Positions 1 to 11,600 of a stretch of DNA of 64,000 nucleotides are shown here, piece after piece. Position numbers and translations under genes: made by a program. Under the pieces are notes generated by a model. The model saw only the letters and a program-made list of their open reading frames with translations, was not told where the DNA came from and made no database searches. The DNA is from Psococerastis gibbosa. Its lineage: Eukaryota > Arthropoda > Insecta > Psocodea > Psocidae. Location of the stretch: assembly GCA_963971405.1 (NCBI GenBank), contig OZ020485.1, positions 11,718,001 to 11,782,000 on the forward strand, in the 5' to 3' direction. The stretch's first letter is position 1. The number at the start of each line of letters is the position of its first letter.

Positions 1-733
1 ATAAGTAGGTATTAAATATGCAGACCAAAACACGCATTGAAACAGTGAACATTGTCTACTGGTATTAAATTAGTTTCAGGCCCCAACCTGAGATTACTGT
101 GACGGTGGAGTAGGCTACTTTCTGCACTCTTTTCAATTACAAATAAAAATTTCTACAAAGATGTCGCCAATCCAGCTATTTTATTGTTTGTATCTTGCCT
201 ATTCTGTTTGTTGTGATAGCTATGTTGCTTATTGTGGTAGGCTGATAGGGTTTTCTTAAACGGACTGTAATTTCAATAAATCTGCTAGGTAGCCTACTGT
301 AAATTTAAACTAGGTAACGGTATACCGGTAATATTGCTAATGGTGCTGACGAAGGCTTAATTGCTGGAAAATAATATTATTTTATTTCACATACTGTATT
401 TCTGATTTGTGTAGCATTAAGATTAATTGATATTGACTGGCTTATTATTATTATTAGTGGTATTATGATTTGACAAGCGTGTACACGCTATTATTGGTTC
501 ATTAGGTGCAGTGCAAAACGGTATATGAAATGGCCCGAATTGAATAAATATCTCTTGAATTTTTATTTTTATTTTTATTTTACACTAGTTTTAAACAGGA
601 ATATTGTACACTAACAAAAGTTACAAGCTGGAACAAGGAAAATATTCAGAAGTTTGAAGAATATGAATAAGCCCACGATATAATAGACCGCGCCTAGCCA
701 TATGGAATAAACACCGACCAGCAACGTTTAAGA

Positions 734-1108
734 GTGTGCAGGCCGTAGGAAAGTGGCAGCCCGAAATTTAATAATTTTTATTTAATTAACTAAGCATGTT
801 ATTAACGATTTACCTCATCAAAGATGTAGAAGACTACTTCATGCATCATATAATTAGGTATTTTTAGTTTTCGAAATTGTAGTTTTTTTTATAAAATCGA
901 TTATACGTGGAAAGTTATTGTTTATCAAATATTTGCATGTTTCTGAAAAAACGACAATTTTGAAAACTAAAAATACGTAATTATATGATGCATGAATTAG
1001 TCTTCTACAACTTTGATGAGGTAAATCTTTAATAACATGCTTAGTTAATTAAATAAAAAATAAAAATTATTAAATTTCGGGCTGCCAATTTCCTACGGGC
1101 TGTACACA
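734..1108. repeat. 375-bp fold-back palindrome upstream of BicD
   Basis: The left arm (AGTGGCAGCCCGAAATTTAA, then AAGCATGTTATTAACGATTT) recurs as its reverse complement on the right (1021-1090), with a loop around 880-935. Outer edges GTGTGCAGGCCGTAGG and CCTACGGGCTGTACAC also pair. It looks like a MITE with no coding capacity. It lies about 600 bp before the BicD start. Confidence 0.85.
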
Positions 1109-1697
1109 GTACTTTCAAGGGGGATAAAGTGGGGTACGGTAGTCAATTTTGGCATAGGACAATTAATTAAGAATCCGAAATAATCTTGAATCAACTCACT
1201 AGAAAGCAGTACCATACAACTCGTTTCAAAATAATTCTAAGTACTGACCATGAAACTGTCATTAAAAAATAAAAATCACAATACTGTGAATTAATAAGAT
1301 AGCTACAATGAAAATAAAATTGACAGTGATTAGATTTTTAAATATTGGCGCTAATTGAAGGTTTTCCTTTAGAAGCAGAAGACAAAACTTAAACTTATCA
1401 AAGGAAAATATATTTTGTGAAATTTTTGTGTAAATAAATTTCGCGATCGTGGCACTGCGGCAATAAATATTAAGGCAAATTAGTGTCTAAAACTGTTTTT
1501 AATTGTCAATAGAAAATAACAGGTCCTAAATGTTTCTCTTACGATAACAGCATACCAAGCGGTAGCTATGGGGCCAAACATATTGGCTTCTTTGTTGTTT
1601 TTTCGTGCAATATCGCCTTTCAACATATCCCAATGGTCTTTATCAAATTGACGGAAGATTATTAGCCAAGTCAGAAGTGTATTATTATTTGTTCGCA
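1109..1697 (+). promoter_or_regulatory. Probable BicD upstream / 5' UTR region, nothing specific resolved
   Basis: AT-rich sequence between the palindrome and the start codon. No TATA box, initiator or upstream exon could be placed with confidence. The BicD frame is open back to 1605, where an in-frame ATG exists, but that extension is not family-like. Confidence 0.3.
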
Positions 1698-2240
1698 ATG
1701 GCAGGTAATACAGCAAATGCGTTGAATGACGAAATAGCGCGGCTAACGCGCGAATTAGATCAAGCAAGTAGTGAGAAAATACAGTCCGCACAGTATGGGC
1801 TTGTACTATTGGAAGAGAAGTCTGAACTTCAAAATCGATATGAAGAGCTCGAATTGCTTTACGAAACAGCCAGAAACGATCTTCAAATTACAAGGGAAGC
1901 ATTAGCTAAGTTTCATTCAAGTCACAAAGCTACAACTGAATCAGGTATTGAACAAGAAGAGTCTCTGCTGTACGAAAGCGCGGCCCGTGAGTCTTCTTTA
2001 AACACACAAATTATTGACTTAGAAAATGAAATGAGGCAAATTCGAATTGAGTTAGAACGAGCAACTGCAGAGCGCGATAGGCTGATTCAGGAAACTAATG
2101 ATTTTGATAAAAGTAAAGAAGAACACGATGCCGATAGGAAACAATTGCGAATGGAGCTGCGGGAATGCAAACAAAGGGAGACCAGCTTAATATCAGAGTA
2201 TAATGAGCTTGAAGAAGAAAATATTAGTCTACAGAAACAG
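1698..2240 (+). CDS. BicD: BicD coding exon 1 (dynein-binding coil)
   Basis: Encodes residues 1-181, beginning [20 protein letters not shown]. Contains the CC1-box segment SAQYG, known in this family to contact dynein light intermediate chain, followed by a continuous Glu/Leu heptad coil. The exon ends at phase 0 after LQKQ, at a CAG|GTATGC donor (2241). The first position of the AAxxG motif is Ser, as in fly BicD, so this is not a defect. Confidence 0.95.
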
Positions 2241-5200
2241 GTATGCACAGTGCTTATTTTTCGGCTTGAATGTTTAATTGCTAAAAATACTGGGATCAGT
2301 AATTTGTAATATTTAATTAACATATTAAGCTTTATTTAGACGCCGCAGCCTTAAATGTATTTCCTTTAAAAATATTTTGGGACCATGGCGTATATTAAAT
2401 AAAATCTAACTTAGTACCGGTAATTAAAGTTAAATTGCTAACTGCTGTAGCAACTGGGAAGAACAGTTTCTGCGTGTGATTATTTGTTGCCATTGTTATT
2501 AGTTAATTTAATTAGTTAAGGAGAAAAAGATGGAAAAGAAACAGTGCATAAAAACATTTCATTCTGAGTGCAGGGCTTAACGAAAGTGTTAGGAAAATAT
2601 GATTCACGCAGCTGAAATGCCAATGCTCAGAAGACCCTGCGGTGTACGGCTGAGAGACCAACGTAGAAACCAAGATGTAAGGCATGAGATTAGAACCCTT
2701 GACGTACAAGAGAAACATAGAGAAAAGAGGCTGGGACTCGGTGGGGACACGTACTACGTAGAGACGAAAACCACCCAGTCAAAAGAGTAATGAACCGGGG
2801 ATACAAGGAGGAAGACCACCAGGGAGGCCGAAAGTTACACTGAGAAGAAAGATCGCCGGAGATATGAGAAGTTTGGGGCTCTCTACCGAGAATAAACAAA
2901 AAATAACAAAAACTTAGAGTTTTAGAAAAACTTGTTATAACAAGTGGTTATAACTTGTTATAACAAGTTTTTCTAAAACTCTAAGTTTTTGTTATTTTTT
3001 GTTTATTAAAATGAAATACCACGAAGTCACGAGTAATCTAATTATTTATCTCTCTACCGAGGACGCACAGGACAGAACTGTGTGGAAACGCTGCTGTTGT
3101 TCCACCGACCCTCCATGAGTTGATTGTAAATATTATTGTTTTTTAGGTATCATCGTTAAAATCGTCGCAAGTCGAATTCGAATCAATGAAACACGAATTA
3201 CGAACGGTGCAAGAAGAAATTGATCTTAGTCATCAACAAGTAGAGGAATTAAAGAAGCTGAAAAAGATAGCAGAGAAGCAATTGGAGGAGGCGCTACAGA
3301 GTCTGCAGGCTGAGAGGGAGGCCAAGTATGCCTTAAAGAAAGAACTAGACCAAAAACTTAATAATCCTAGCATGTATAATCTTAGTAGCTTGGCGTATAG
3401 TATTCGTGAAATGGCCGAGGAAGGTGGAGGATCGGACGGGGAAGATTTGCCTCAACTGCAACAGCTTCAGGCTCACCTGCAGGACGCTACTCAGGAATTG
3501 ACTTCTCCCGATGGCAAACAGGTAATTTGTATTTAATTTTTACTAAATCAAGTTCATTTTGAAAGTATTCGTTATAACGTCGAATAATACTAACAGGTAG
3601 TTCCCAAATTGCGTGCGGCACCACAGCCGTGTTGTTGCAATTCGTAAACTATCATTTAGCATTATTATTATAAAACAACTTTATGTGGACGGGCGTTTCT
3701 TTAGACATCTCCTTAGTGCTAATTAGATCTTCTGCAAGACTGGGTGCCTCATTTTGAAACAAATGCATGTTTTTTATGTACTTTACATCAAGTATAAAAG
3801 TTGAGTTCTTCAAAGTTAGACGGCGACAATCATAATGTTCAAATTGTATTCGTTTTTTTTTTTTTTAAACATTTAAGAAGCAAAAAAAACTGCCACTGTG
3901 GGGCTAGAAATAGATTTCAGTCCCGGTCCATTGTCCGGGTTTTTCTTGATTCTCTAATTTCAGATACATCCTATTGGTACGTCAATCGGCCCTTTCCTGG
4001 AATCATTGGCAATCATAATTTAAATGTTAATGATGTCCAAATCGTTTGTAGGTTGACCTCTTTAGTGAAATCCATTTGAATGAGCTGAAGAAACTTGAAA
4101 AGCAGCTAGAGGCTGCAGACGCTGAAAAGGGAACACTAACACAGCATCTACGTGAGTCGCAGGCGACATCTGAGCGGACTGAAAAAGAACTACAAAGTAT
4201 TGTCGCCAAGATTTGTAAGCTGGCAGCTCACACCGATGCCCTCCAAAGTATAGAGAAAAAGGGTGGGCCACTTGCCGGCAGAGAAACAAATGGTAATGGC
4301 GCAGATGAGCTGGCCGCTACTGTTGCCGGATATCAAGGATGGTTCTCACTTCTCTTCGGTGAGGTAAGCAACGCTTTATCACTATTGAGCGACTTTTTAT
4401 AGATGTAGGCCTACTTGAAGTGGACTGCGACAGGTCTCCAATTGCATGATGTGAAGAGGTAAGAGACTGCCACAAGTACGAGTACTTAGCATGTCCACGT
4501 CACCCTAATTTTCAGTTTAATCTCTGTCGTTTCTAATAGACAGCAGCTGTGCGTATAGTAGTTATCATGAGACTTATTTTCGAATTGAGACTCTAATCAT
4601 ATTTATAATTTCTCAATCAGGTGGAGACACTTAAGAGTGAATTAGCGGTTCTCGAAGCCGAGCTGAATATACCAGACGCTGCTGCATCGCTCCGCTCCGA
4701 ATTAACGAATCTGCAGAACAAGCTGCTGGACCGCGAGCAGGCCGCGCTGGAGTTGCAAGCTGATCTGCGCATGCTGACCCAGCTGTCGGGAGATGCGGGC
4801 TCCAGCCTGGACACGGCCTTGAACTCCTTGCTTACTGTTTCGGACGAACTGGCACAGCTTTACCACCACGTGTGTGCTGTCAATGGGGAGAATCCCAGCC
4901 GCGTGTTATTGGCTCATGAAAAGAAAGAGTTGCCACTACAGGTACGTTGAAGTTGGGTTTTCTGAACTTACCTTATAATTAAGTTGATTTTTTGAGTGGA
5001 AGGATACCTCAAGATTGTCCTCTCAGAAAAAATGCAAATGAGGACGTTGGTATCAAACATTTCACAGATATCTATTGCGGAGGAACATAAGGTAAATTTC
5101 TTCGTTGCGCTTTTCCCCCTACCGCTTACCCGGTCGGCATGGTGCATATATTTGAAAAAAAAAACAATTATATCATTCAATTGGACCTCATGGGTCCCAA

Positions 5201-7599
5201 GAAAATGCTTCTATGGATTTATTAAAGAAAACTACTGAACGCTACTTTCTAATTTTTATGTGAAATTTGAATTTGTACACTTGTATGGATTTTCTCCTGT
5301 GCTTGTCCCATAATAAACTCATTATTGCAAATACTGCAAAATCTCCTTAGTATGGTATTTTATTTTTTGTAGTTAATTTAAAACTAGCCAATAATTATAT
5401 TACTTTATTTTATTTTGCATCTTCGGCGTGACTTAGCCCCAACATACATGTAAAAACCTAGTAATGCTTAATTTATAAAATTTTGTAACAGGACGGTGTT
5501 TGTCAAGTAGAACTTCTCAGGGGGCGCCTTAAATCCGATATACCCTTGAAGCATTTAGAGAGCCTTCAAGACGCCGCCAGTATGGCCAAGAATGTTGAAA
5601 CTGTTCTCGATCAAGTGCGGCATCTTCGAACTTCTGTAGAACACTCCCTGGAGGTTTCCAAACTCAAGCCCCGCTCCGCAAAACCAGAAATTGAAAATGA
5701 AGAAGGTATGCTCCGCTCTTGCTTATGCAATTTTGTGTAGTGGAGATAACTACACCTTCTACTCAACTGGTTGACCATTTGCATGTAAAAATAAAATAAA
5801 AAGTTGTGAGGTGACAATCTATGGAGGGGCTTTCCCCCTACAGGTGAAGCCGAAGGTAAGGTGCCCGTCATGGTTGGCTTTACCTCAGATTCTCCATTTA
5901 TATTAGGCTTATTCCACCTAGGTCAATAGTGCATAGTAAATGTTGTATTGACGTGGTAGCAGACATTTTTAGACTGTATTTAATGTCTGCTACCACGTCA
6001 ATACCACATTTACTATGCACTATTGACGTAGGTGGAATATGCGCCCTACAAATAAGTATATATTTATTTGTATATAATTACAAATACTTTCACGGCCAGA
6101 GTTATTTGATGAAGCAGTACAATCCGGAATGATGGGCCGTGGTTGATCCGAAAGCGTACTTCCAAACAGGGGGACTCACTCCCCCCGCCAGGCTGACAGG
6201 GTTGCTTAAAGCAGAAATGCTGAAAGCAGGCGTTAGAAACAACAATAGTTAAATCTTCATTGCAAGTTACTCGGTCGCTGTAAAGGTCTGCGAATGCCAC
6301 TAGTTAACATTATTTTCGTTCGGTTTAGATACAAGCAACGACAGCAAAGACCAGGAGATTGCGGAGTTACAAGAGCAGTGCATCAAACTCAAGTCACTGT
6401 TGTCGACCAAGAGAGAACAGATAGCAACTTTGCGAACCGTCCTTAAATCCAATAAGCATACTGCCGAAGTTGCTTTGCAAAACCTCAAGTCTAAGTATGA
6501 AAATGAGAAACTTCTTGTCAGTGAGACAATGGTAGTGCTCAGGAATGAATTAAGACTGCTCAAGGAGGATGCTGCTACGTTTTCAAGTAAGTTTCCAAAA
6601 CTTTAGACAATGTAGATATGCAATTCAGGACATGTAGAGTAGTGGTACGAAATTCCACTTTCTACAAACAACGTGTAGTAGGGGTGTCCGATTTTCTCTT
6701 AAATATATTAAATCCGCCATGATGCGCTGATGATTTACTTACTGTGTGGTGCTTGCTTTCATAAAGCGGCATTTAGCGGCTTTCGACCGACGTTTTGCCG
6801 CCATCTCCGTGGTCCTGGGCAAATCCTACGCACCTGCACCGGCCCCCTTAAGTATTGGAGCCCACTTTCTTGTGCAAAGTTTGAAAATTTGAACAGGAAA
6901 TATCGATCGTAGAGCCACCAAAAATACACGCTAAATTTGCAGAAATATTCTCCTCTATATCGTACTTCGATATATGACATTCGACCATCACTAACACCGT
7001 TCGGCGACAGTTCTTGAACTCCTTCCTCGGCACTACCACACCAATCGTTTTTTTGTACAAATCAAATTCAAAAATTGTGGCCAATCTGTGTTACAAAGAG
7101 GTTCATATCATATATAAAAATGCTTAGAAATATTCCTCATATTTGTCCTAATATTTCTAACAACTCCACGATTGATATTTCATTTTTATACTTATAGGAC
7201 TTCTCCCCCTCCAATTGTTCCAATAGTCACTTAAGCTATTTGAATGTTCGTCAACATTGAAATCACTCATACTCCTGTGAACGATACATACTCTAAAATG
7301 GTTCCTATAATTTATTCTTCCCATTTTAATAACTAAATCTTCTTCTAGGCCTCCGCGCTATGTTCGCTGCTCGTTGCGAAGAGTACGTGACTCAGGTGGA
7401 TGACCTACAGCGGCAGCTAGTGGCTGCTGAGGAAGAGAAGCGGACTCTAAACCAGTTGCTGAGGCTGGCCGTGCAGCAGAAGCTGACGCTGACGCAGCGG
7501 CTCGAGGAGATTGAGGTCGACAAGGAGATGCGCGCCCAGCGGCGGCCGTTTCCTGCCAAACCAAGGTTTTCGCAAACTTCCCGCCGTGATTATTTTTAG
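1698..7599 (+). CDS. BicD: Bicaudal-D dynein/kinesin cargo adaptor, seven coding exons
   Basis: Coding exons are 1698-2240, 3147-3521, 4052-4363, 4621-4941, 5492-5705, 6329-6586 and 7349-7599; they join in one frame (2274 nt, 757 residues plus stop), each intron being GT-AG. BicD proteins are long dimeric coiled coils that bind dynein-dynactin through the N-terminal part and cargo such as Rab6 vesicles or mRNP adaptors through the C-terminal part, driving minus-end transport on microtubules. Visible landmarks are the CC1-box region [12 protein letters not shown] (residues 30-41), [12 protein letters not shown] ending exon 1, [17 protein letters not shown] in exon 3, [10 protein letters not shown] (about 486-495), and the C-terminal cargo coil [13 protein letters not shown] to [11 protein letters not shown] (about 642-690). 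Length suits the family (fly protein about 780). The start at 1698 was chosen because the family N-terminus begins just before the first coil; the reading frame stays open upstream to 1605. Identification is firm; symbol assigned by family. Confidence 0.96.
2585..3115 (+). pseudogene. Decayed LINE reverse-transcriptase C-terminus in BicD intron 1, interrupted by an insert
   Basis: From 2599 the + strand reads [20 protein letters not shown] and continues to [10 protein letters not shown], the characteristic tail of a non-LTR retrotransposon polymerase. At about 2740 the match shifts frame ([19 protein letters not shown]), and at about 2800 shifts again ([12 protein letters not shown], then [13 protein letters not shown]). 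It is broken at 2890 by a 159-bp insert and resumes at 3050 with [15 protein letters not shown]. Several frameshifts and the insertion show it is dead. Clade not determined. It lies within intron 1 in the same orientation as BicD. Confidence 0.85.
2891..3049. mobile_element. Palindromic 159-bp insert with 12-bp target-site duplication
   Basis: The insert starts AATAAACAAAAAATAAC, folds back on itself around 2945 (arms about 50 nt including ACTTAGAGTTTTAG), and ends with an unpaired arm finishing AATTATTTAT. It is flanked by perfect CTCTCTACCGAG at 2879-2890 and 3050-3061, and the flanking LINE reading joins across one copy of that 12-mer. An inverted relative lies at about 24395-24671. No coding capacity. 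Confidence 0.85.
3147..3521 (+). CDS. BicD: BicD coding exon 2
   Basis: Residues 182-306, phase 0 at both ends. It opens [19 protein letters not shown] directly after the TTTTAG acceptor, continues the first coil ([26 protein letters not shown]), then passes into an acidic linker [10 protein letters not shown]. Donor is CAG|GTAATT at 3522. Confidence 0.95.
4052..4363 (+). CDS. BicD: BicD coding exon 3
   Basis: Residues 307-410, phase 0. Begins [20 protein letters not shown] after a GTTTGTAG acceptor, matching the conserved start of the middle coil of BicD. The later half ([18 protein letters not shown]) is a low-complexity linker. It ends at an ideal GAG|GTAAGC donor. Confidence 0.94.
4621..4941 (+). 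CDS. BicD: BicD coding exon 4 (middle coil)
   Basis: Residues 411-517, phase 0, noticeably GC-richer than the introns. Heptad-rich, followed by the conserved family signature [20 protein letters not shown]. Donor CAG|GTACGT at 4942. The intron before it (4364-4620) is the shortest of the gene at 257 nt. Confidence 0.95.
5492..5705 (+). CDS. BicD: BicD coding exon 5
   Basis: Residues 518-588 plus the first base of codon 589. Starts [16 protein letters not shown] after the TTTTGTAACAG acceptor and includes [18 protein letters not shown], which corresponds to the short coil preceding the cargo-binding segment. Ends phase 1 at GAAG|GTATGC. Confidence 0.92.
5905..6045. mobile_element. Palindromic MITE, ATTCCACC family (BicD intron 5)
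   Basis: Arms CTTATTCCACCTAGGTCAAT and its near-complement pair along almost the full length, meeting at about 5975 (ATTTTTAGACTGTATTTAAT). Same family as 11788-11918, 14055-14198 and 54531-54658. Non-coding. Confidence 0.85.
6106..6243 (+). mobile_element. Two fused repeat fragments in BicD intron 5
   Basis: 6106-6172 is the left end (GATGAAGCAGTACAATCCGG) of the fold-back MITE that is complete at 14997-15200. 6165-6243 is the 3' tail of SINE-core type A (GCAGGCGTTAGAAACAACAA), complete at 60583-60934. Confidence 0.75.
6329..6586 (+). CDS. BicD: BicD coding exon 6 (cargo-binding coil, first part)
   Basis: Residues 589-675 (codons 589 and 675 are split). After the CGGTTTAG acceptor it encodes [20 protein letters not shown] and [17 protein letters not shown], the most conserved block of BicD and part of the C-terminal coil that contacts Rab6 and other cargo adaptors. 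Donor TCAA|GTAAGT at 6587. Confidence 0.96.
6628..6660 (+). repeat. SINE-1 head fragment in BicD intron 6
   Basis: CAGGACATGTAGAGTAGTGG matches the tRNA-like start of SINE-1; the rest of the element is absent. Confidence 0.55.
7349..7599 (+). CDS. BicD: BicD last coding exon (cargo-binding coil, end)
   Basis: Residues 675-757 and a TAG stop. [20 protein letters not shown] completes the ATFSS/LRAMF junction typical of the family, then [20 protein letters not shown] and a short basic tail ending SQTSRRDYF. An excellent splice donor (GAG|GTAAGT) begins only 5 nt after the stop, at 7605, so the 3' UTR is probably spliced. Confidence 0.95.
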
Positions 7600-7904
7600 C
7601 CGAGGTAAGTGATTTTCGGGGTATGTCTCCAATAATGAGCATGAAATGCGCTTGCAAGTTGTTTGCAAGTTGTTTATTTTCTGAAATCAACAAAATGTTA
7701 TACTCATGTCTTGCAGCTTGTGTCAGAAGAAAAATTACGAAGTGCTGTTTTATCAGACTTAACCTCTATACTGTTAGCCAGTACCGGTAGTTGGTTAATG
7801 TATTTTCTGATACAATATGCCTCCATCATTAATTTGGTATTACCGTAACGCTAAAATTTATTCTAGAGTAAGTGTGAAACATGGGCTCTAATATCTTTCG
7901 ATTT

Positions 7905-8150
7905 ATACAGTATATAAAATTGGTTTGGCAAAGGGTTAGTTTCCTTACATTGCCTGCTGTGTTAATAGTCATTAGAGGCAGGGGCCTCATCGTCCTTGAA
8001 CAATTAGGGTGGAGCCCATTGTCAGGGTTGACGTTTCGGGAGTGGGTGCTACTTATCATTAGGCTTAGGCCTGAGATAAGTCCGATGGTCTGTAATGATG
8101 CCTCTAATGACTATTAACACAGCAGGCAATGCCATTAACCTTTACAATAT
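7905..8150. mobile_element. SINE-3 3' body in an inverted (fold-back) arrangement
   Basis: CATTGCCTGCTGTGTTAATA near 7950 and its complement TATTAACACAGCAGGCAATG near 8114 flank a core containing GGGTGGAGCCCATTGTCAGG and GGGAGTGGGTGCTAC, both parts of SINE-3 (see 15303-15640). The tRNA-like head is missing. The same fold-back form occurs at 62363-62780. It lies just 3' of BicD. Confidence 0.7.
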
Positions 8151-8411
8151 GTATGATCTGGTTAGTATGGGGAGCTTATTGTGCTTGATGTTGTATTTTG
8201 GAACGTTTTTTTGACCCATGAAATAGCTTGCTCTGTAATGTAATATTTTGTAATAGGATGCATGTTTTTGAAAGTAGTACAAGTATTCTGTTATGCATGT
8301 AAATTATTCAGGATATCTAATAGGACTTCATGTTCTTTAATAGGTGGCAGCAAATGTTTCGCCATGGCCTTTCTGGAACTACTCATATTATCTACCTCGG
8401 TGCCTCTACTA

Positions 8412-8458
8412 ATTCATAAATAGGAAAGCATGTACGGGTTCACTTGCACCGGTTCTTT
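8412..8458 (+). mobile_element. Isolated 3' end of the HINE-like element
   Basis: ATAAATAGGAAAGCATGTAC followed by an imperfect hairpin and CGGTTCTTT, identical in layout to the 3' end of the element at 45060-45920. No internal sequence is present. Confidence 0.7.
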
Positions 8459-8690
8459 ACGCTTTCCACAGAATTTCCCCCCTCCGATTGCCTCTCAAGC
8501 ATCTTGTCTTCGGTTGGTCTCAACTATGTTGGCCAGACTGCTGAGGTTGTTGTTGTTTGCGTTTTCAGGTCCGTGCGTGGCATATTCTGCTGGCTGCACG
8601 GTGCTGCGGAGGCGGCCCCCCACTCCTGCACACCGCCTCCATTTTTTCCGTCCTTGACTATCCTTGTATATCGTGATATTTAACTATGAG
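8459..8690 (+). other. Short GC-rich stretch with a good splice acceptor, possible 3' UTR exon
   Basis: GTTTGCGTTTTCAG at about 8557-8570 is a strong acceptor, followed by GC-rich sequence (GTGCGTGGCATATTCTGC). Paired with the donor at 7605 it could be a spliced 3' UTR exon of BicD, but no conserved protein is encoded and no poly(A) signal stands out. Tentative. Confidence 0.25.
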
Positions 8691-11600
8691 AATTCTGTTG
8701 CACTGTTTAAGTTAAGCTATGTTGTGAGGCTGCGCTTCTTCCTTTCGAATCGCGATAAAAAAGTGTTTTTTTTTAGTTTGAACTTACTTTGCAGCCACGG
8801 GTGTTATTGTCCGAATCAGCGTACAATGAAAGTATTTTATCACTTGGTACTATTAGAGCAGTATGTTGTTTGGAGTTTGAGTTGTGCCATGAGGTGGCCT
8901 CAAAAATATATTTTTGGCGAAATCGAATGCCCCACCTCTCCTATTTAGAACTCTAGGAACCATGCACCATTAAAAACATAATTGTGTGGTAATTGGTCGA
9001 AAGTTGTTGTGGCACCTTGCTCATTGGCTCCGTTTATATTCAAAACTAGTGGCTTGGCGGAAATTATTGTTTCTATTTTATATAGAATTATTGTCTCCGT
9101 TGAGTCTCCATTGCTTATGCTTGAGATATAAGAGACATCCATCCATTATTTTTACGAAAACAAGACTGAGTGAAGAAGTGCAGCCAGGCTTTAATGGGCA
9201 GCTCTAAAGGTTGTGTGTGTAACTGAGCCAAATTACCAACGCATGTGGCAAACTGTTTACCCTCAACTTTTGAGGTGAGATATTACTGTTAATTGTTTAA
9301 TTTTAGTTTTCTTTAACCCCGTGTTACTGGTAACTGTTTTTCTTTTTAACGCTTTTTAATGCTTATCATCTAACTCTAGTGTTGTCAGTTTTTATATCAA
9401 CCATAAACGTATTGCTGGTAGCTAGAATTGGCCGTAGAAGCTTTGATCATTTTTGGTTGTGTAGAACGCTTTATTTTACTTTTTAGGCCCGATCCGACGA
9501 CCGATATTTATCATTTAAGTGACGCTTAACAAGATAAGATTATGAGTATCAGTCGTCGGATTGGGGCTAAGTATGGCCTCTTTAAGGGCTAGATTTCAAT
9601 ATATTTTGCAAGCAAGAAATGGCCAATTTGACGAAATTAATTAATTTATCGTTGCACAGCCGCAAAGTTATGAAAATGGTCATAAAAAATTCAGAAAAAA
9701 TGCAAGCTTTCGAAGCAAGTTTCCATTTTTTATCTGAAATATAAAAACCCCGATAAAGTGCATTAAACCGATTTTATAGAGTGGTTGTATATCAGTCGGG
9801 GAAATAGACTGATTATTGAGAAAGCTTGATTTTTTGTGTTTTTTATCCTCTTCATATCTTTCAAGTTGGGAAACGAGAATTAATTAATTTTGTCAAAAAT
9901 ACACTGCCAGTCCTTGTCAACTGTTTTGAAATCTGTCCTTTAAGCTTCAAAATGGGCTAAGACACTAAGTAGGTCTGGGCTGATGAAGGATTCTTGTAAA
10001 GAGGTCTCTTTACGGCCCCTCCTATCTACCGAGGTAAGTCAAATTAAAATTGACCCTCATCTGGGTAGAATAAGGGACGCCTCATGGGAGTCCATTTTTT
10101 TCTTGGCCTGCTTCGATTGAATGGAGCGTTTGATGTTGCAAGTTCCCTTTAGCCTAGGTCTTTCTATAGTCTCCAATGAAAGTCTATTCTGTTTTCAAAG
10201 CTCCATTGTTCCTTGTACTGTACTATGTATAACTTAATATTTAAAAAAAAAAACCTTTAAAGACTCCTTTCTGACATGGTGATTTGTTGCGTTGCGGATT
10301 TTTTTTATTTGCTGAATTCTTCCTCAAAATCTTTATGCAATTATATTGATTTTTAATTTTTTTAACATTTTATTGTGACATTATTATTTCCATCTGTGTA
10401 TGAACAATACAGTATTTAAAACGTCGTGAAAATCATTTCGCTCAACAAATCGCCAGTCATAAATAAGGGTTGCTCCAATCCGACTACCCCTATTTTTACA
10501 TTCCATGCTAATTAATCAATTAATAATATAAATGACATGCATATTGATCTCGTCCGTCGCTCATGGCTATGTATTTTGTATCGTAACTGTGACTTAATCA
10601 AGTGGGAAAGCTTATTGTGTTCTATGTGCACTGCTTCATTACTAATGTATGCTATTATCAATTATTAAGTGATACATGTCTCAATATAATATCGCCGGAT
10701 TGGATGCAAGAAGTAAGAACATTAATTATTATTATTGAATATTATGATGATCGTATACACGGATATTGAGCGTTCTTCTCTCAGGTTTTTCAGCTTAACT
10801 TATCACTTAAATTAAGGAAATTGTGATTGAAGGCTTGGCAAAAGCTTATGTATTCTCAAATTAAATATTAAATTAGTTCAATGTAAGGAACAATGTAATG
10901 TTTTTAATGAACCTTAAGTTCACTTCCAATATCCCTTAAAACTTCTCATTATTAATCAGATTCCAGAAATAAAATCTGGTAAAATAACGACTGGAAATAA
11001 ATTCATTATTAGTATTTTCTGTATAAAATGCATGCAATCTTTTTATTAACATACAAAAGTACTTATTGTTTCGTGTATGCAATATCTTGTTGGGCTTATT
11101 GTTACCAAAGTGTTTATTATCTTTCTTGGTGGGGTAGGTTTACTGTGAACATTTATAATATGCACTTCATCAGGTGCAATGTAGTTGTAGCACCTAATGT
11201 GAATTATGAACTGGTATACTGCTTCAGAAAAAGCGTTTGAGTTCAGTTGTTGATATGTTATCAGTGAATATTAGTCAAGTTAGACGAAATAGGCATAAGT
11301 AGTGTACGCTTTAACGATATTGTATTATTTTTAGCTCAGTATTTGTGTCAATGGTACAAGAAGTTGATCCTGTATATGGAAGGGTGTGAACAAGTCCGCA
11401 GACATTCATAAAGTGTATTGTTCCGCCCTTAGATAACCTGTTGCCCAAAAGGCTCCTGATAGTAGTCCGCCCAACCGCAATATACATAACTACATATTTC
11501 ACTTATACAGAGATCCAACCCCCCCCCCCCCCCTCATTACAATGTAAGCAACCGCAAACTGTTTTAGGCTATCCTTGGCTAACTTTATTGCCCAATGTGC

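Noticed and set aside
2087-2323. Minus-strand 78-codon frame over BicD exon 1
   Set aside because: Shadow of a coding exon; the plus strand has the conserved family protein.
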